A stretch of DNA of 64,000 bases from Basidiobolus meristosporus CBS 931.73 (GCA_002104905.1 MCFE01000230.1:1-64000), one strand, 5' to 3'. Shown: positions 1 through 12,299, counted from the stretch's first letter. Translations and numbers: made by a program. Notes: generated by a model from the sequence alone, not told the origin.

Positions 1-155
1 AATTTCTCATCATAGCAGTTTATAAGTGGCATCTGATTGGTCTGCTGCCAATTCTCTCACTTTTGACCCCAGACACTCAATCACCTCCTACTTTTGTGTA
101 TAATAACTGGCTATTGCCTCTTTTTCACACTCACTACTTCCTTACTCAACCAATT
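1..155 (-). repeat. 3' flank of CACTA ORF B, copy 1
   Basis: This stretch has no gene of its own. It aligns base by base with 3715-3848 plus 4198-4228, and in reverse with 47400-47530; in all three places it lies just downstream of the ORF B 3' part. The shared text includes CACTCAATCACCTCC near 71-85. The run CTCTTTTTCACAC around 118-130 is the unoccupied counterpart of the solo LTR insertion at 3849. The outer end of the element is not recognisable here. Confidence 0.6.
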
Positions 156-889
156 AGACTTGTTCTGTTGGATAGTGCCACATTGAGCCATGAGTGCCAA
201 ATGATGCCATAGTGTGCCAGAGAGGTCAAGTAAGCCTATACTTGGCCACAGAGTGTGAAACATAGCTCTGCATCTACATGTAAAGCAGCCCCTGTGTTTC
301 ACCCATTGCGCAGGAGAAAATCCATTTTTTGACCTTTTTTTGTGGATCAATGTAGCCCAGGATGTGTAAGAGCACAGGAGAACTGAAGATATGCATCTGG
401 TACTCAATACCCATGGCACTCTGAATCTGGCTCCTGTAGCATGTATCATGTCACAAAAATGAATGGCACTATCTTGGTCCACTGATACTATCTGGCACTA
501 TATTTAAATAATAGCCCTAAAGTAAGCTCTATACAAAGCACTTATAGTGCCAGATAGTACCAGTGGACCAAGATAGTGCCATTCATTTTTGTGACATGAT
601 ACAAGCTACAGAAGCTAGATTCAGAGTGCCATGGGTATTGAGTACCAGATGCATATCTTCAATCTGCTTGTGCTCTAACACATCCTGCGCAACATTGATT
701 CAAAAAAAAAGGTCAAAAAATGGATTTTCTCCAACACAATGGGTGAAACACAGGGGCTGCTTTGCATGAAGATGCAGAGCTATGTTTCACACTCTGTGGC
801 CAGGTAGAGGCTCAATTGGCCTCTCTGGCACACTATGGCATCATTTGGCACTCATGGCTCAATGTGGCACTATCCAACGGAACAAGTCT
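156..889. mobile_element. 734-bp foldback MITE, copy 1
   Basis: The whole segment is one inverted repeat. Position i pairs with position 1045 minus i without indels, with arms of about 340 bp and a loop near 498-547. It begins AGACTTGTTCTGTTGGATAG and ends with the complement. It is flanked by ATT at 153-155 and 890-892. A related copy of the surrounding sequence has a single uninterrupted ATT at 4229-4231, which confirms the 3-bp duplication. It encodes nothing. Its outer 28 bp match the left end of the Harbinger element at 32701, so it is probably a non-autonomous derivative of that family. Confidence 0.9.
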
Positions 890-892
890 ATT

Positions 893-1872
893 TACTTACT
901 TTTCAGGCATACAGATTGATTCATTTTGGTTGAAACTTCAATTGTGCCTCAGTTGCCAATTGTATTGACCTGTACAAGTCCCTATACCCAACACTAGCAT
1001 TAAGCCCAACTCCACACTCAACAAGTAACTCCATTAAAATCCACCTTTCAATACATATTTTTACTGTAATGCCCTTTTTCCATGACCTTAGTGGGAACCT
1101 TGTGGCTTTATGCCACTGTTCACTCACTAGTTCCCATACATCCTGGTCTTCAGCTGGCACTGCAAGGTCTAGCTCCTCATTTGCCAGTCTTTACAATAAA
1201 TCCTTGCAATATTCATGTGCATTTTCTTGAGCACTGCTCTGGAAGAAGTGCTGCAACCTCTTAGTATGCATATTAATGTTCCAAAATTTCACCAAAGGGA
1301 TCATGATAGGCTTTTGAGTTCTTGACATTACTGCTTTATTTATCAGTGCAATCTCCACTCCAACTGCAATGGAGGATGTGGAGGCAGTGGTAGACAAATT
1401 GCCTTTCTCTGAAAGCTCACTTACCTCACTGGTGTGTAGCTAAACCAGCTGTGCTTCCAACTCTTCTGAAAATAGCTGTTGTCTTATTGGCAACTCTTCT
1501 AGGCTATGATGGGATTCAGCCTGTTCTGGGCTGACAGCACTAATTGGTGAGAACTGCCACTTTTTTCACACTTTCCTGTCTCTGGCCTGTGTAGACCTTT
1601 TCTCTGAACCTTTACATTTATCACAGCCAAGTCTTTCACTGTTAATTTGACTGAGTGCCTCTTGTATTGCACTACATTTTCTCCTTGATAAGTACTGCAC
1701 TGGTGCATCTGTTTCTGCTGGCTTCTTCCTTACCAGCACTCTTCCAGCAGCCTGACCATCCCTTGCCACTTAATTTAAGCTTTCATCCCTGCTTTGAATG
1801 GGCTCCTGAGAAAGTCACAGGTTTTATCTTAGCCAGGACCTTCACTGCTACTTTGACTAAGTGCTTCTGAAA
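893..1872 (-). pseudogene. Remnant of CACTA ORF B, C-terminal part
   Basis: Read on the minus strand, scattered frames match the better copy at 4288-5370. Near 1150 there is AEDQDVWE, followed by GVGLN..VGYRDLYRSIQLA; further upstream are STTASTSSI and LSRRKCS-like stretches. Several stops and shifts break the frame, so no product is expected. The family is not recognised; the composition is Lys/Glu/Ser-rich and looks partly unstructured. The copy ends at about 1872, where it meets a copia fragment. Confidence 0.6.
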
Positions 1873-3575
1873 CTTGCTTTAGGAGGTTGAGAGATGTTTG
1901 AAGTAATTGGGAGATTAAGCAGATTATGCATCTTCTACTTGAAGATTTATTGAATATAACAAAAATCTGATATTTAGATACATTAGCCAGTACTAGTCTG
2001 ATGGGATTAAACTTAGATTCCAATGCAAAGGTACCAGTATAGTCCGGTCCTTCTGCTTGAAAGTATTCTTTGGTCACAAGTCTTGCTTTATATCTTCCAA
2101 CTGAACCATCAGCCTTGTATTTTTCTTGAAGACCCATCAGTATCAAATTGATTTTTTGTAGATTGGTTATTTGACCAAGTCCCAAGTTTAATTTTCCATC
2201 AGGACCTGATACTCTTCAGTCATTGCAGATCTCCAAAACTTTGTCTGAGGGCTATTTTGGGCCTCTTGTACAGTCTGCAGCTCATCAATATGGAGAGGAT
2301 AGACATGGACTAAGTTTGTACCCTCATTAATACTGTATCTTGAGCTATTTCAGGCCCAGTGGGATCTCCCAGTTTGCAATACTGAAATGATCACCTCTGG
2401 GATATTGCTGGAGACTGTTTCAGGCTGCACCTCACCTATAGAGTCCTCTGGAGTGAAACATTTTTCATTGTCTTGCTCTGCTTCAATTCTGACTATTGTT
2501 GGACTTGTCATCACATTTTTGTCATCCTCAGATGTCATTTATTGTGAAGATTTTGAATTTTCATCAAGCAACACATCCCTAGAATTGATCAGCTTTTTTG
2601 CTTTGGTATTACAGAAACTTTGTGCATTACACTCATTGCAGTAGCACAAAAAATTGCATTTTACACCTTTTGGCTCAAATTTGGGCCAATTAGTGGAGAG
2701 CTTTTTTGCATATGCTGTGCACTCAGATATACCAAGATGTTCTGCACTTTGTCTGTATCCAAAACATGTCTTAAGCAGAGTAGAACTAAAAATATTCTGC
2801 TATTACTTCCATTATTGAGACTTACAGCTGTAACAACTGATTCCACCCCTATATCATAGGATAACTTCTGATTATGATCATAGATCTTGCCATATCCATA
2901 GTAGATCTATTTGCATCTTCTGCCACCCCATTTAGCTGTGGGCATTTGGTATATAAGTCTCTGGCTTTATCCCATGAGTTTTGCAGAATTGAATGAAGAG
3001 GTTTGAGGTATATTCATCACTATTTACGGAGCATAATTTCTTGACTTTTTCACCGGTTTCTCTCTCCATACAGGCTTTGAGCTGCCTGAGCTTAGACAGA
3101 GCTTCTTCCTTTCCTCGCATGAAGTGGACCCATGTGTATCTTGTATTATTGTCAATAAAAGTTTGTATTATTGTCAATAAAAGTGAATAAATACTCTATC
3201 CTACATAAGAAAAATATTTGCATATGTCCACACAAATCTTGGTGAATTAGATTCAGTTTTTCTTAGTTTTAAACTAACTCAGTACCCTTGAACAGCTGTC
3301 TGGCTTGCTTCCTATATAAGCAGGCTTCACAGGGCTTCAAACTTGCTGGTGGATCAATTTTACTCTGGAAATTGGCTGATCTTGGACCATCTTGGGCAAA
3401 CAATCAAAGTTGATGTGTCAAAAACTCCTGTGCTAAGGTACTACTGTTTCTTCATGTGAGTTACTTAAGTTGGCTTCCAGATATGATAGATTCAAATGTC
3501 AACCTGTGTAGATACTGATCTCCAATACCTAAAGCAATATGAGCATTATTTTGATCAGTGATCCTGTAACTGCCA
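1873..3575 (-). pseudogene. Ty1/copia pol fragment, family A-like
   Basis: This is a decayed copia copy read right to left. About 3370-3550 matches the pre-integrase segment, 2660-3330 the integrase core, and 1960-2185 the start of reverse transcriptase (YKARLVTKEY). The integrase second-Asp region reads SVNSDEYTS instead of the SDNDGEYTS seen in the 36465 element, so the catalytic Asp is lost. From 1873 to about 1955 lies an LTR-like piece joined directly to RT, so most of RT and all RNase H are deleted. Stops occur throughout. Homology ends near 3575. Confidence 0.75.
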
Positions 3576-3848
3576 CCCTATGAATGATTATTATGAAGAT
3601 CATGTCAAAAGGCAGTCACAGATTCCAAGTCTTGTAACTAAGAGGTATTGATACCATCAGAACACCATACAAAGACCATTGTAAAATAACTGCACCCCAG
3701 GTATCATAAAAAACCTAGTCAAATTTTCTCATAATAACAATACAAAAGTGGCCCTTGATTGATTCTCTGCCAATTTTCTCACTTTCTGATCCTAGACACT
3801 CTATCACCTCCTACATTTGTGTGCATTAATTGGCTATTGCCTCTTTTT
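3576..3848. repeat. Unassigned 140 bp, then ORF B flank copy 2
   Basis: From 3576 to about 3714 I recognise nothing. From about 3715 to 3848 the sequence matches 1-123, the region downstream of ORF B, including CTCTATCACCTCCTAC near 3801. It is cut at 3848 by the solo LTR and resumes at 4198. Confidence 0.5.
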
Positions 3849-4197
3849 TGTTGTAAGAGTCTTGGAGATATTGGAAGTAATTGGGAGAACAAGTAGATTG
3901 TGTGGTTTTCACTTAATGATATATTGAATGTAAAAGTAGTATTTATACTTTTACCTGGTCTTGGCATTGCAAACATGTAGAATAGATTAAGGAAGGCCCC
4001 AAAAGTATGTGTGCAAAGCTTGGGGCTGTTTGGACAACTTTGAGAATTTTCATGTTCTGGGTACCTGGTATTTTGGTGAAAATATTCTAAGTAAATCCCA
4101 ACAAGAAATTTGGTCAGTATTCTCTAGAATCTGAGGACAATAATTTAAGTTACTAAGCTAGGTGAATATTTAGGTGGAATTACAAATTTTTACGACA
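3849..4197 (-). mobile_element. Solo LTR, copia family A
   Basis: This is a 349-bp LTR in reverse orientation, from TGTTGTAAGAGTCTTGG to TTTTTACGACA. It is the same length as both LTRs of the complete element at 36465. It is flanked by TTTTT at 3844-3848 and 4198-4202. The paralogous sequence near 118-130 lacks it and carries one TTTTT, so the insertion and duplication are directly visible. It was probably formed by LTR-LTR recombination of a full element. Confidence 0.93.
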
Positions 4198-4202
4198 TTT
4201 TT

Positions 4203-7200
4203 CACACTCCTTACCACCTGACTCAACCATTTCTCTTACTTTTCAAGCATACAAATTGATTTATTTCCATTGAAACTTCAGTCGTATTTAAATTGCCAAT
4301 TGTATTGACCTAAACAGGTCCCTATACCCTGCACTAACATTAAGCCCAACACCACACTCAACAAGTAGCGCCATCAAAATCCACTTCTCAATAAGCAGCT
4401 CTGCTTTAATGCTCTGCTTCCATGACTTTGGCAGGAGCCCTACAACTTTATGCCACCATTCATTCCCTGGTTCCCATACATCCTGGTCTTCAGCTGGCAC
4501 TGCAAGGTCTAGCTCCTCATCTGCCAGTCTTTGCAATAAGTCCATGCAATATATCAAGTGTGCTTTCTTGAGCACTGCTCTTGAAGAAGTGCTGCAACCT
4601 CTTAGTGTGCCTATTAATGTTCCAAAATTCTGCTGAAGGCATTGTGATAACCTTTGGAGTTCTTGAAGTTGTTACTTTGTCTGTCAGTGGAACTCCACTC
4701 AGTTAACAATGGAGGATGTGGAGGATGTGGAGGCTGTGGTAGACAAATTGTCTTTCTCAGCAAACTCATCTACCTCACTGGAATGTAGCTTAACTGGCTG
4801 CACTTCCAACTCTTGTGAAAACAGCTGTTTTCTTGTTGGTAATTCTTCTTGGCTATGAGGGGATTCAGTCTGTTCCAGGCTTACAATGTTAATTGGCAAG
4901 AACTGCAGCTTTTTTCTCACTCTTCCTTATCTCCAGCTTGGGTAGACTTTTCCCTGTTTACCTTTTCCTTGATCACTGCCAGGTCTTTCACTGATACTTT
5001 GTCTGAGTGCTTCTTCTATTGAACTACATTTTCTCCTTGATAAATGCTGCTCTGATGCATCTGTTTTAGCCTGCTTGTCCCTTGCTGGCACTTTGCAGGC
5101 AACCTTATGCTTCTTTACTGCTTGTTTCAAGCTTTCAGCCCATGCTATGATGGGTTCCTGAGGTAGCTGCTTGTTTTTATCACTGCCAGGTCTTTCACTA
5201 CTACTTTGACTTAGTACTACTGGAGTAGAACTATGCTTTTTCCTTGGTAAATACTGTGCTGGAGCATCTGCGTCTGCCTGATATTCCTTGACAGCACTCT
5301 TCCAGCTACCAGATACCTCTTTGACACTTGTTTGGAGCTTTTGGCCCTGCCTGCAATGGCTCTGAGCCATTGCACCTGTGTTCTTCTGTACTTGATAGTT
5401 TTGCTATTCTTGAGATACTTTCTTAGCATACCAATGCTGACCCTTTTGCTAACTTGAGTCTAGGATAATGTTCCTTGAACAAGTCAAGTGCATTCTGCTT
5501 GGCCTTTGGTTCCTGATGGTTGCATGATATGCTAGCCTTAAGGTGTTTGCATGCTAGACTTCTGACAGCCTCTTGATTATTTGCCCACTCTTCATCATTG
5601 CACTCAACAGCTTCAGAGATCTTCAATGTCTTTTGATTTTTAGGCTTTGATATAAACACTACATTTTCTCCCTCCCATGCAGTGATAGGTTTTTCTCTGG
5701 GCTTTATCTTTGGGCACTGTTGTTGTGCTTCAAAGACAGTATGGTGTTCCTCTGCTGTTACATCAGGAAATGGCTCAATTCTTGGCTGTGACATTGAGCT
5801 ACTTGAGCTCCTTCTTTGCAGCAAAGATGCTGCTTTCTCTACCTGGGATATTGATTGCTCTACACATATTATCCACTCATCCTGTTTCCGGGCTATATCC
5901 TGACTTCTCTGGGCCATTGCATCTGTCCTCTCAGCCACTGCACCAGGTTGCCTTATTAATGCTTCAACATAAGCTGACAGCATACTTGCTAATACAGGTG
6001 GTGGTGATGTTATAATGGTGCAGTAGGGTAAACACACCTCCCTCAGACAAGTTTATCCATATAGCTATTATGATGTACTTATTCATATTTATGTCATCAG
6101 TATTATCACCTTCTACTTTACCCATATTATTAGTATTATCCCCATATGATGTTAATCTGGTTAGTTATTAGCATTAGTTATCCTAGACATTATTCAGCTT
6201 TGTGATCAGTATGTATATCTACATTAGGCAAGTACCCATGCCAGTACTTGCCACACATGACCTAGCTCTGTGTTGCCATCACTACAATTTCCATACCATA
6301 TATGGTATTTCAATGTTACACAGGTTTAAGACCACTGATTCCTGACTGGTTAGATGTGCTCTGCCTTTTAGAACTATCCAGTACCTTCTTGGCGTATTTT
6401 TAGCTCATAGTAATGTCATCCACAATTCTACTGATGCCTGGAGTCTGCTAGAACCTTGTTATTAGTAATCACTTGGCAATCTGGAAAATACTGAAGGGAA
6501 GTCAATCCCTCATCAATATATTATCCCTTCTATCATTAACACTCCCTGAGAAAAAAAATTAAGAAAAGGCCAGCAAAATATCATCATAATATCAGCTGAA
6601 TTCCAAGTTTCTAAAAATTGACAGCTCTCAATATCTCTGTTATTAGCATATAAGCAGGCAAGCAAACCAATTCTCTAGAAGGAGTCTTGGCCAACTAGTA
6701 TGCATACCAAATTTGACTATTGTCTGCCCATTACTGCCATCAAAGCTTGCATTTGCAATTTTGAGCCAAAAACATTAGCTGAGTACCTGCAATAAGCCAT
6801 AAGAATGCCAGTAGAATACTAGCTGAAAGTCAGATGAATTCCAAGTTTGAGATTTTTCACAATGACTTCTCCCTTATCAATCAGCAGTTGACTACAGCAC
6901 CTACCTTCAACAGTTGCACCTCAGACCTGTTATCAAGGAGCTTCTCAGGGTAGTGCACAAGACACACAGAGGCCTTTGGAGACACTTGGAGCACCTAGGA
7001 ATCTAGAAAAGCAGGAGCTATTACCATAGTAACATATTAACAAAGACACCAGCAGTTTAGACCCAGATTTATTGCACCCATCAGATACCTTGCACACCTT
7101 GAGTTATGTAGCTTCTCCCAGGAGTACCTCTACACACCACAATGGCCACTTGCTGGTCTTCAACTGAAGGTACTGCTTTTGCTACATTCTCATTTGCCTC

Positions 7201-7454
7201 AGCATTATGGTAAACTTGTGGCTGTGCAGAGATTGCCAATTGCCTACTTGGCTGAGAGCCTAAGGAGTCTGCATTATTCCCTTCAGTGGACACACTGTCC
7301 ACAGGGCCTTTTTTGGTTGTAGCCTGCTTGTTGCACTAGATGTCAGAGCAAGCTGTTGTCTAACTGTTCTTCTGCTGCTATCAGCAGTGGGTTTTGGTTG
7401 GGAACCAAACAACTTTGCTTTATTTTTTGTGGCATATATATGGAAGTGAGTCAA
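4203..7454 (-). pseudogene. CACTA partner gene ORF B, interrupted
   Basis: This is the longest copy of an unrecognised gene that lies head-to-head with the Tnp2 transposase at 7657. The N-terminus is at 7454 (KAKLFGSQPKP, then RRTVRQQLAL), interrupted by the solo LTR 6019-7141. It then runs 6037-5423 with ITSPPPVLASMLS, a predicted coiled-coil-like stretch, a Ser-rich stretch, KPITAWEGENVVFI, KPKNQKTLKI and EAVECNDEEWANNQEAVRS. After a stop it continues in broken frames through Lys/Ser-rich repeats (LSRRKCSS, LPRKKHSS) to AEDQDVWE and GYRDLFRSIQLA at 4288. The same order and motifs recur at 43696-44624, so it is a real element gene. The function is unknown; a DNA-binding accessory factor is only a guess. 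Confidence 0.7.
6019..7141. mobile_element. 1123-bp solo LTR-like insertion ('F')
   Basis: The segment starts TGCAGTAGGG and ends CACCACA, so it is bounded by TG and CA. It is flanked by ATGG at 6015-6018 and 7142-7145. Removing it and one ATGG restores the ORF B reading seen at 43985-44020 (QQVAMITSP). A second, diverged copy in the opposite orientation lies at about 24226-24935. It has no coding capacity I can see. Its length and ends suggest a gypsy-type solo LTR; the parent element is not in this window. Confidence 0.75.
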
Positions 7455-7656
7455 ACTAAAGGGGAAATGGTGTTACATATATGTGTGTGTGTGGTACCAC
7501 AACTTTATTTATAATTCTCACTATTGTGGTCATCATTGAATCTAACATTCATGAATGTGTCCTATCTCAAATAAAAAACTGTCTCATATTCACATGAGTA
7601 TTGACAAAAAAGTGGTATAATAGCATCATGCTGTTGAGTGTCAAACTGTTTGCCCC
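7455..7656. promoter_or_regulatory. Divergent promoter region, CACTA ORF B / Tnp2
   Basis: About 200 bp separate the start of ORF B (minus) from the start of Tnp2 (plus). A TTATAAATAAAG-type box on the minus strand near 7503-7514 faces ORF B. The box and its CCCCTTTAGTTTGACTCA spacer are conserved in the other copy at 43616-43695. This suggests that both genes were transcribed from one short region. Confidence 0.5.
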
Positions 7657-8788
7657 ATGGACAAGACTACTTTGATTCAACACCATAAGAGAAGAGGAAA
7701 AAAACCATGTGGCTATTTTAGCAAGCCGCTCAGCCATGAAGCACACAGACAGCATAGGAAGTATTACAAGGATCACAGCCAATGTTTTGCCACACTAGTC
7801 ATATTTGACCATATGCCAAGCACAACTGTACTATCAATATCTTGCCCACCACTTGATACTTCTATAACAGGATCTGGCCATACTTGTCCCCTTGCGCAAA
7901 CTGAGTCTGGTGAGTTTGCAACGCCTTTAGGCTCACCCCAGCCTTTTAAATATGGTACTCTGAGTGATAGCTCTGAAAAAGGAGGCTCACTGATGGATTG
8001 AGGGCCTGTCTACCCTAACAACAGTACCCTGCTAGAGCCCAGCAAAATCCTATTTTGCAATGCAACAACCCCCATGGAAAAAATGCCAACAATACTTTAT
8101 AGAGTCAAGTGAACCCAGTAATCCATCTACTGCTGAATGATCTGAAGTTGTGGCTAAAGAAGTGGTGTGTTTCCACTAATATCAATAATGGGCTCATTAA
8201 GGATTTACTACTATTTCTTGCCAAAATCATCCCAGGATGCAACTTACCATGTATATGGTATAAATGGCAAACTGTCATGCAGCTGGCAACACATGATCAC
8301 AAGACCATCCTGATACCAGCATGTGCTAACAGTGGCATGGCATTCAAATCAGAAAAGGCTACTATTGCAAGGTGTCCAACTTGTCAGGAATGCACCACCA
8401 TTGGGGGAAAACATTGTTCACACTCCATATATATTCTGGTAATACCCCATCTACAGAAGCATATGCAGTCTGTCAAATATTGTGCAGGTGTAAAGCACTG
8501 CACTCAGTATCATTCAAGCACAAAATATCCAATGTATTTGATGGCAAACATAACAAACATCTAAGAAGCAAGGGCTACTTTGAAGGTGTGTATAACAATG
8601 CCTGTGCCTTGACATTTGATGGATTTGCATTAAACAAGAACTCCACCAGCAAAGCCTGCTGACCACTGATTATAATCAACCGGAATCTGCCACCAATCTT
8701 ACAGTATCAGAGCAGAAATCTGATGGTAGTCTCACTGGTATCTGGGCCTGAATCACTGAACAACCTGGATAGCTCCCTGTATTCATTG
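7657..8788 (+). pseudogene. CACTA Tnp2-type transposase, N-terminal half
   Basis: This is a broken transposase of the Tnp2 (Transposase_21) type. The start at 7657 gives MDKTTLIQHHKRR, a Cys/His segment KPLSHEAHRQH, and HSQCFATLVIFDH. At 8109-8564 follow IIPGCNLPCIWYKW, ILIPACANSGMAF and CPTCQECTTIGGKHCSHS, then a frame change into NVFDGKHNKHLRSKGYFEG and FDGFALNKN. The order matches the classical Tnp2 layout of zinc cluster, FDG segment and NLPP segment. The third part is present as QYQSRNLMVVSLVSGP near 8700-8770, and homology stops at 8788 where gypsy sequence begins. Frameshifts and in-frame stops make it inactive. Confidence 0.75.
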
Positions 8789-11379
8789 CTAATTGCTGGA
8801 TGTATTCACTCCATAATGTTATTCTTCTGGATAGTATGAGTATATATATACTTGGGTGAGGCATAATTGGTCTTCACAGTACACTTGACTCCTTCAATGT
8901 AGCATCTCCAGGCCTTCAAGCAGTGTATTATGGCAAGCATCTCCTTCTCATGCACTGATAGTTTTGTTCTGCTGAGTTCAATTTCTTTGACTCAAAAGCA
9001 ACTGGGTAGTCCTTTCACTCATGTCCTTGGCTCAGTACTCCACCAATTGCATAGTCTGAAGCATCTGTGCACAGAGTAGACACTTTTCTGAAGTCTGGGA
9101 TTCTTAAGCTTGGCAACTTAGCAAGTTCATTCTTGAGCATCTGAAAGGCAGTCTCACAGACTATGTCCCACTTCAAGGTGTTGTCTTTCTTGAGAATATC
9201 AGCTATAGGGGCTACAATACTTGCAAAGGATTTGACAAATCTCCAATAATAGGAAACCATTGCAAGGAATGATCTGAGTTTCATGATTCAATGGGGATTC
9301 TTCAGATTCAAAATAACTTCATCCTTCTTATGGTCTAAGGTCACTCCTGTGCTAATTACTATGTATCCTAGGTATTCAACATGTTCCTTCAAGAATTCAC
9401 ATTTTGCAAGCTTGCCATACAATTTGTTCTCTCTTAGCTTCTTCAAGACCTTTTTAATGTGCACCAAGTGTTTCTCTTCTGTCTTGCTGTATATCACTAT
9501 GTGAAAAACTCACACTTTGGTTGCTTGCCATGTAGCTTGTTCTCTCTTAGCTTCTTGAAGGACTTTTATATACATGCCACATGGTCCTGTTTTGTCATGC
9601 CATACATCAATATGTTATGTGGGTAGATTACCACAAACTTGTAAAAGTACTCCTGGAAAACTGTTTGCATCAAGGTCATGAATGTTGCAGGGCATTGGTA
9701 AGGCCAAGACTCATGAATAAGCACTTTTAATGGCCATATCTGGTCCTGAATGCTGACTTAGGGATGTCTTCTGGTTTCACCCAAATCTGGTTGTACCCTG
9801 ACATGAGGTCAATATTACTGAATATGGTGGCTCCATTGAGTTGGTCCAAGAGCTCATAAATCAATAGTATGGGGTACTTATTCTTTACAGTAACTAAGTT
9901 GAGGACTCTGTAGTCAATGCATTCCTAAGTGCTTTAAGTGTTCTAACCTTCTTTTTCTCAAAAAGCACTAGTGCTTCCTAAGGTGACTTGCTGGTCTGAA
10001 GAGCCCTTGCTCCAATAAGTGATCTATTTATCCCTTCATCTCTTCCAACTTCCATGGACTAATTCTGTAAGGTGCCTTGCTTACTAGAGAGCAATCTCCT
10101 ATGTTAATGGCATGATCTGCATATCTGACAGGTGGTAGGCTTACAAGTTAATCTGGAGACATGTCTGAATATTCCTTCAAAGAAGTCTGGGCCTTCTTGG
10201 GCGCTGAGATAGAGAAATCCTCCTGTAATACCACCATGTGGAATATCTGGGTACCTTTTTCAAGGGCTCCACAGAACTGTGTCTTGCTGAGTTCACTTGC
10301 TTCACACACACTGGAATTGATCAAGTTGCAATCCAGTCTGGCAGATAATAGCTCATAGGTCTTGTTGTCCTCCTGGATCTGAGTAGAATGGGTTCTCCAG
10401 TTGATTGATGGATTACAACAAAATAGCCAGGATTTTTCAAGTACAAGGTCAAACTAGTAGTTCCCAACTGTATGGGCCTGTAGGTCTGTAGGTCTTCTTC
10501 TTGGTCATTGATCTTCATTCTTGCTGTCTGAGTAATACAGTTGATCATGTGAGAGTTCCCATCAGCTGTTGAGACAGAATTTGATTTGGTGGGTCTCAAG
10601 TTGACTCAGATTTGAAGCCAAATTACTCTGACATGTATTCATGTGATGCTCCTGAGTCAATTATGATCTTGGCAGGTGCTCCATTGACTACTCCATTCAA
10701 GTATAATAGTTTTCCTGAGTTTCTGGTCATTTGGAATAGATAATCTTCTGCCATATGGAAGATCAGTTCTGAGTCTTCTTCTAGGTCATCCTCCATGTTG
10801 CAATGCTCAAGGGCTATAATTCAGCTGATGGTTTTTAATGACTGGTGTACATTTCTTCTCTGAGGGCAGTACTCTGCAATATGTCCTTACTAGTGGCAAT
10901 TAAGGCAAAGTCCTCTCTTCTTACATTCTTCGGAGGTAGAGTTCTTCTGCACAGCATCTATTTCCAGTGCCACTGCTTCTGAGTGCCTTCTTTTGTAATA
11001 ATTGTTGCATCTTTGATAAGTCATAGTGGGCTTCCCAACTCCAATCATAGCTGAGTCATAGTCAATAGCAATCTTGTTGGCTTCTTCAATAGTCAGAGGT
11101 CCTTGTTAATTCCCTTCCTTATAAGTTCATTCTTTCAATCCTTCAGTAAAGTACTTAACTTGATCCTGGGGGTTCATTCTTTAATTTTATCCAAGTTGAC
11201 AGCATTATTCAAAGATATACTCTTCAATTTTTCCCTTCCGTTATAGTGACTTCAACTATCTTTTTAGTATTGTTTACTGGCGTGGGGGTTCAAAAGCATT
11301 CAGAATTCCCAACGCAACTTTTCCCAGGTAGAGATTGTAGAGCAGCCCATCATGGTAGCTGACCTGATCTTGTTGTGGT
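8789..11379 (-). pseudogene. Ty3/gypsy family G, gag-pol part
   Basis: On the minus strand, right to left, this carries the gag zinc-knuckle region (about 10880-10960), a protease-like region (10321-10700), reverse transcriptase (about 9500-10100) and RNase H (9015-9284, TLCTDASDYAIGGVLSQ). The RT connection at 9288-9497 reads KKLRENKLYGKLAKCEF, then EYLGYIV. The RT active site on the minus strand near 9605-9640 reads VVIYPHNILMY where YxDD is normal. A second version of the KKLRENKL segment lies just before it, an internal duplication. Stops occur throughout. The gag part continues at 11726-11920 and 16606-16640 around two insertions. Confidence 0.8.
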
Positions 11380-11725
11380 TGTTGAAATATTAGAGAGTTA
11401 TATTGGAAGTGAAATGGAAAATTAGAAGATTTACATGGCATTCATTTGTAGATTTATTGAGTTGCAACACAGTTTTAATACTTATTGCAGAACTACGTAA
11501 GTGTAGCTATTTGCTCATTATTAGGGGAGTCCCAGGAGTACATGTGTCAAGTTTCAGCTAATTTTGACAAGTTTCAAATTTTCCTAAAATTTACTTCAAT
11601 AATTTCTAATGTTATCCAAATATCTTACAAACAAGTTCTGAAGCTAATATTCTGAAATACATCATTTAACTTAGTGCTATATCATATTATATTAATAATT
11701 AGGTGGTCTCCAAATTATTTCAACA
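11380..11725 (-). mobile_element. Solo LTR 'E' (346 bp)
   Basis: It runs from TGTTGAAATATTAGAG to ATTATTTCAACA, with GTGGT at 11375-11379 and 11726-11730. It interrupts the gag region of gypsy G. A diverged copy in the other orientation is at about 26746-27096. The TG/CA ends and 5-bp duplication mark it as an LTR; its internal region is not seen here, and copia type is likely because its ends resemble those of family D. Confidence 0.88.
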
Positions 11726-11920
11726 GTGGTGCCACTGTAAAGCTGTATTTGCTAGGTAAGAGGCTGCATAATAAAACTAGCTTTCTGGGGCAGTTACTTT
11801 ATCCTTAAAAGCTTCTTCAATCTGAAAGAGCCAAGTTCCCAGATTTTCATTGAATCTGCCATAGTGCTGGTTGACCTTCATATCACAGTTGCTCTTGTCA
11901 GGGCTTTGCTAGTCTGGGCT

Positions 11921-12299
11921 TGTTGCAATTTAAGAAGTGATTTGAATATAACAAACCTATCAAGAAATAGTGATAATAGTAGAACTGTTCCTTATTGATA
12001 AAGAAGCTCAGTATTTATACCTTTGTAGAAGTAATACAGCTGTAACACTAATTAAGCAGGGTTTTTCAATATTCAGGAGCATTTTGTGACAGCTCCAGTG
12101 TTAGTACATAACGTCTGGTAATAGTGCTAATCTGATCCTGACTATAGGGGAATAATCATAAGATTGTAGATCTGAAGAAAGTGGCAAAGTTAGAGCTGTT
12201 AATTAGTCCCACAGTCACCAAGACTAGTCCAGCATTGCTAAGTAAATTTTTAGCTGCTGAATAATACCAAATAGTCCAATATTTCAGCACTCCCCCTCA
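11921..12299 (-). repeat. 3' LTR of copia D
   Basis: This is a 379-bp LTR ending in TTGCAACA when read on its own strand. It matches the LTR at 16232-16600 and the solo LTR at 31332-31710, which is also 379 bp. A purine-rich tract lies immediately inside at 12300-12311. Confidence 0.9.

Noticed and set aside
111-769. Two similar open frames starting DQDSAIHFCDMI on opposite strands of the MITE
   Set aside because: They are the same sequence read from the two arms of a palindrome; no homology to a protein family, and the second MITE copy varies freely.
156-889. TA target duplication (mariner-like) for the MITEs
   Set aside because: TA can also be read at both ends, but the 3-bp ATT and AAT duplications match in both copies and in the empty site at 4229-4231, and the shared terminus with a Harbinger-type transposase favours the 3-bp reading.
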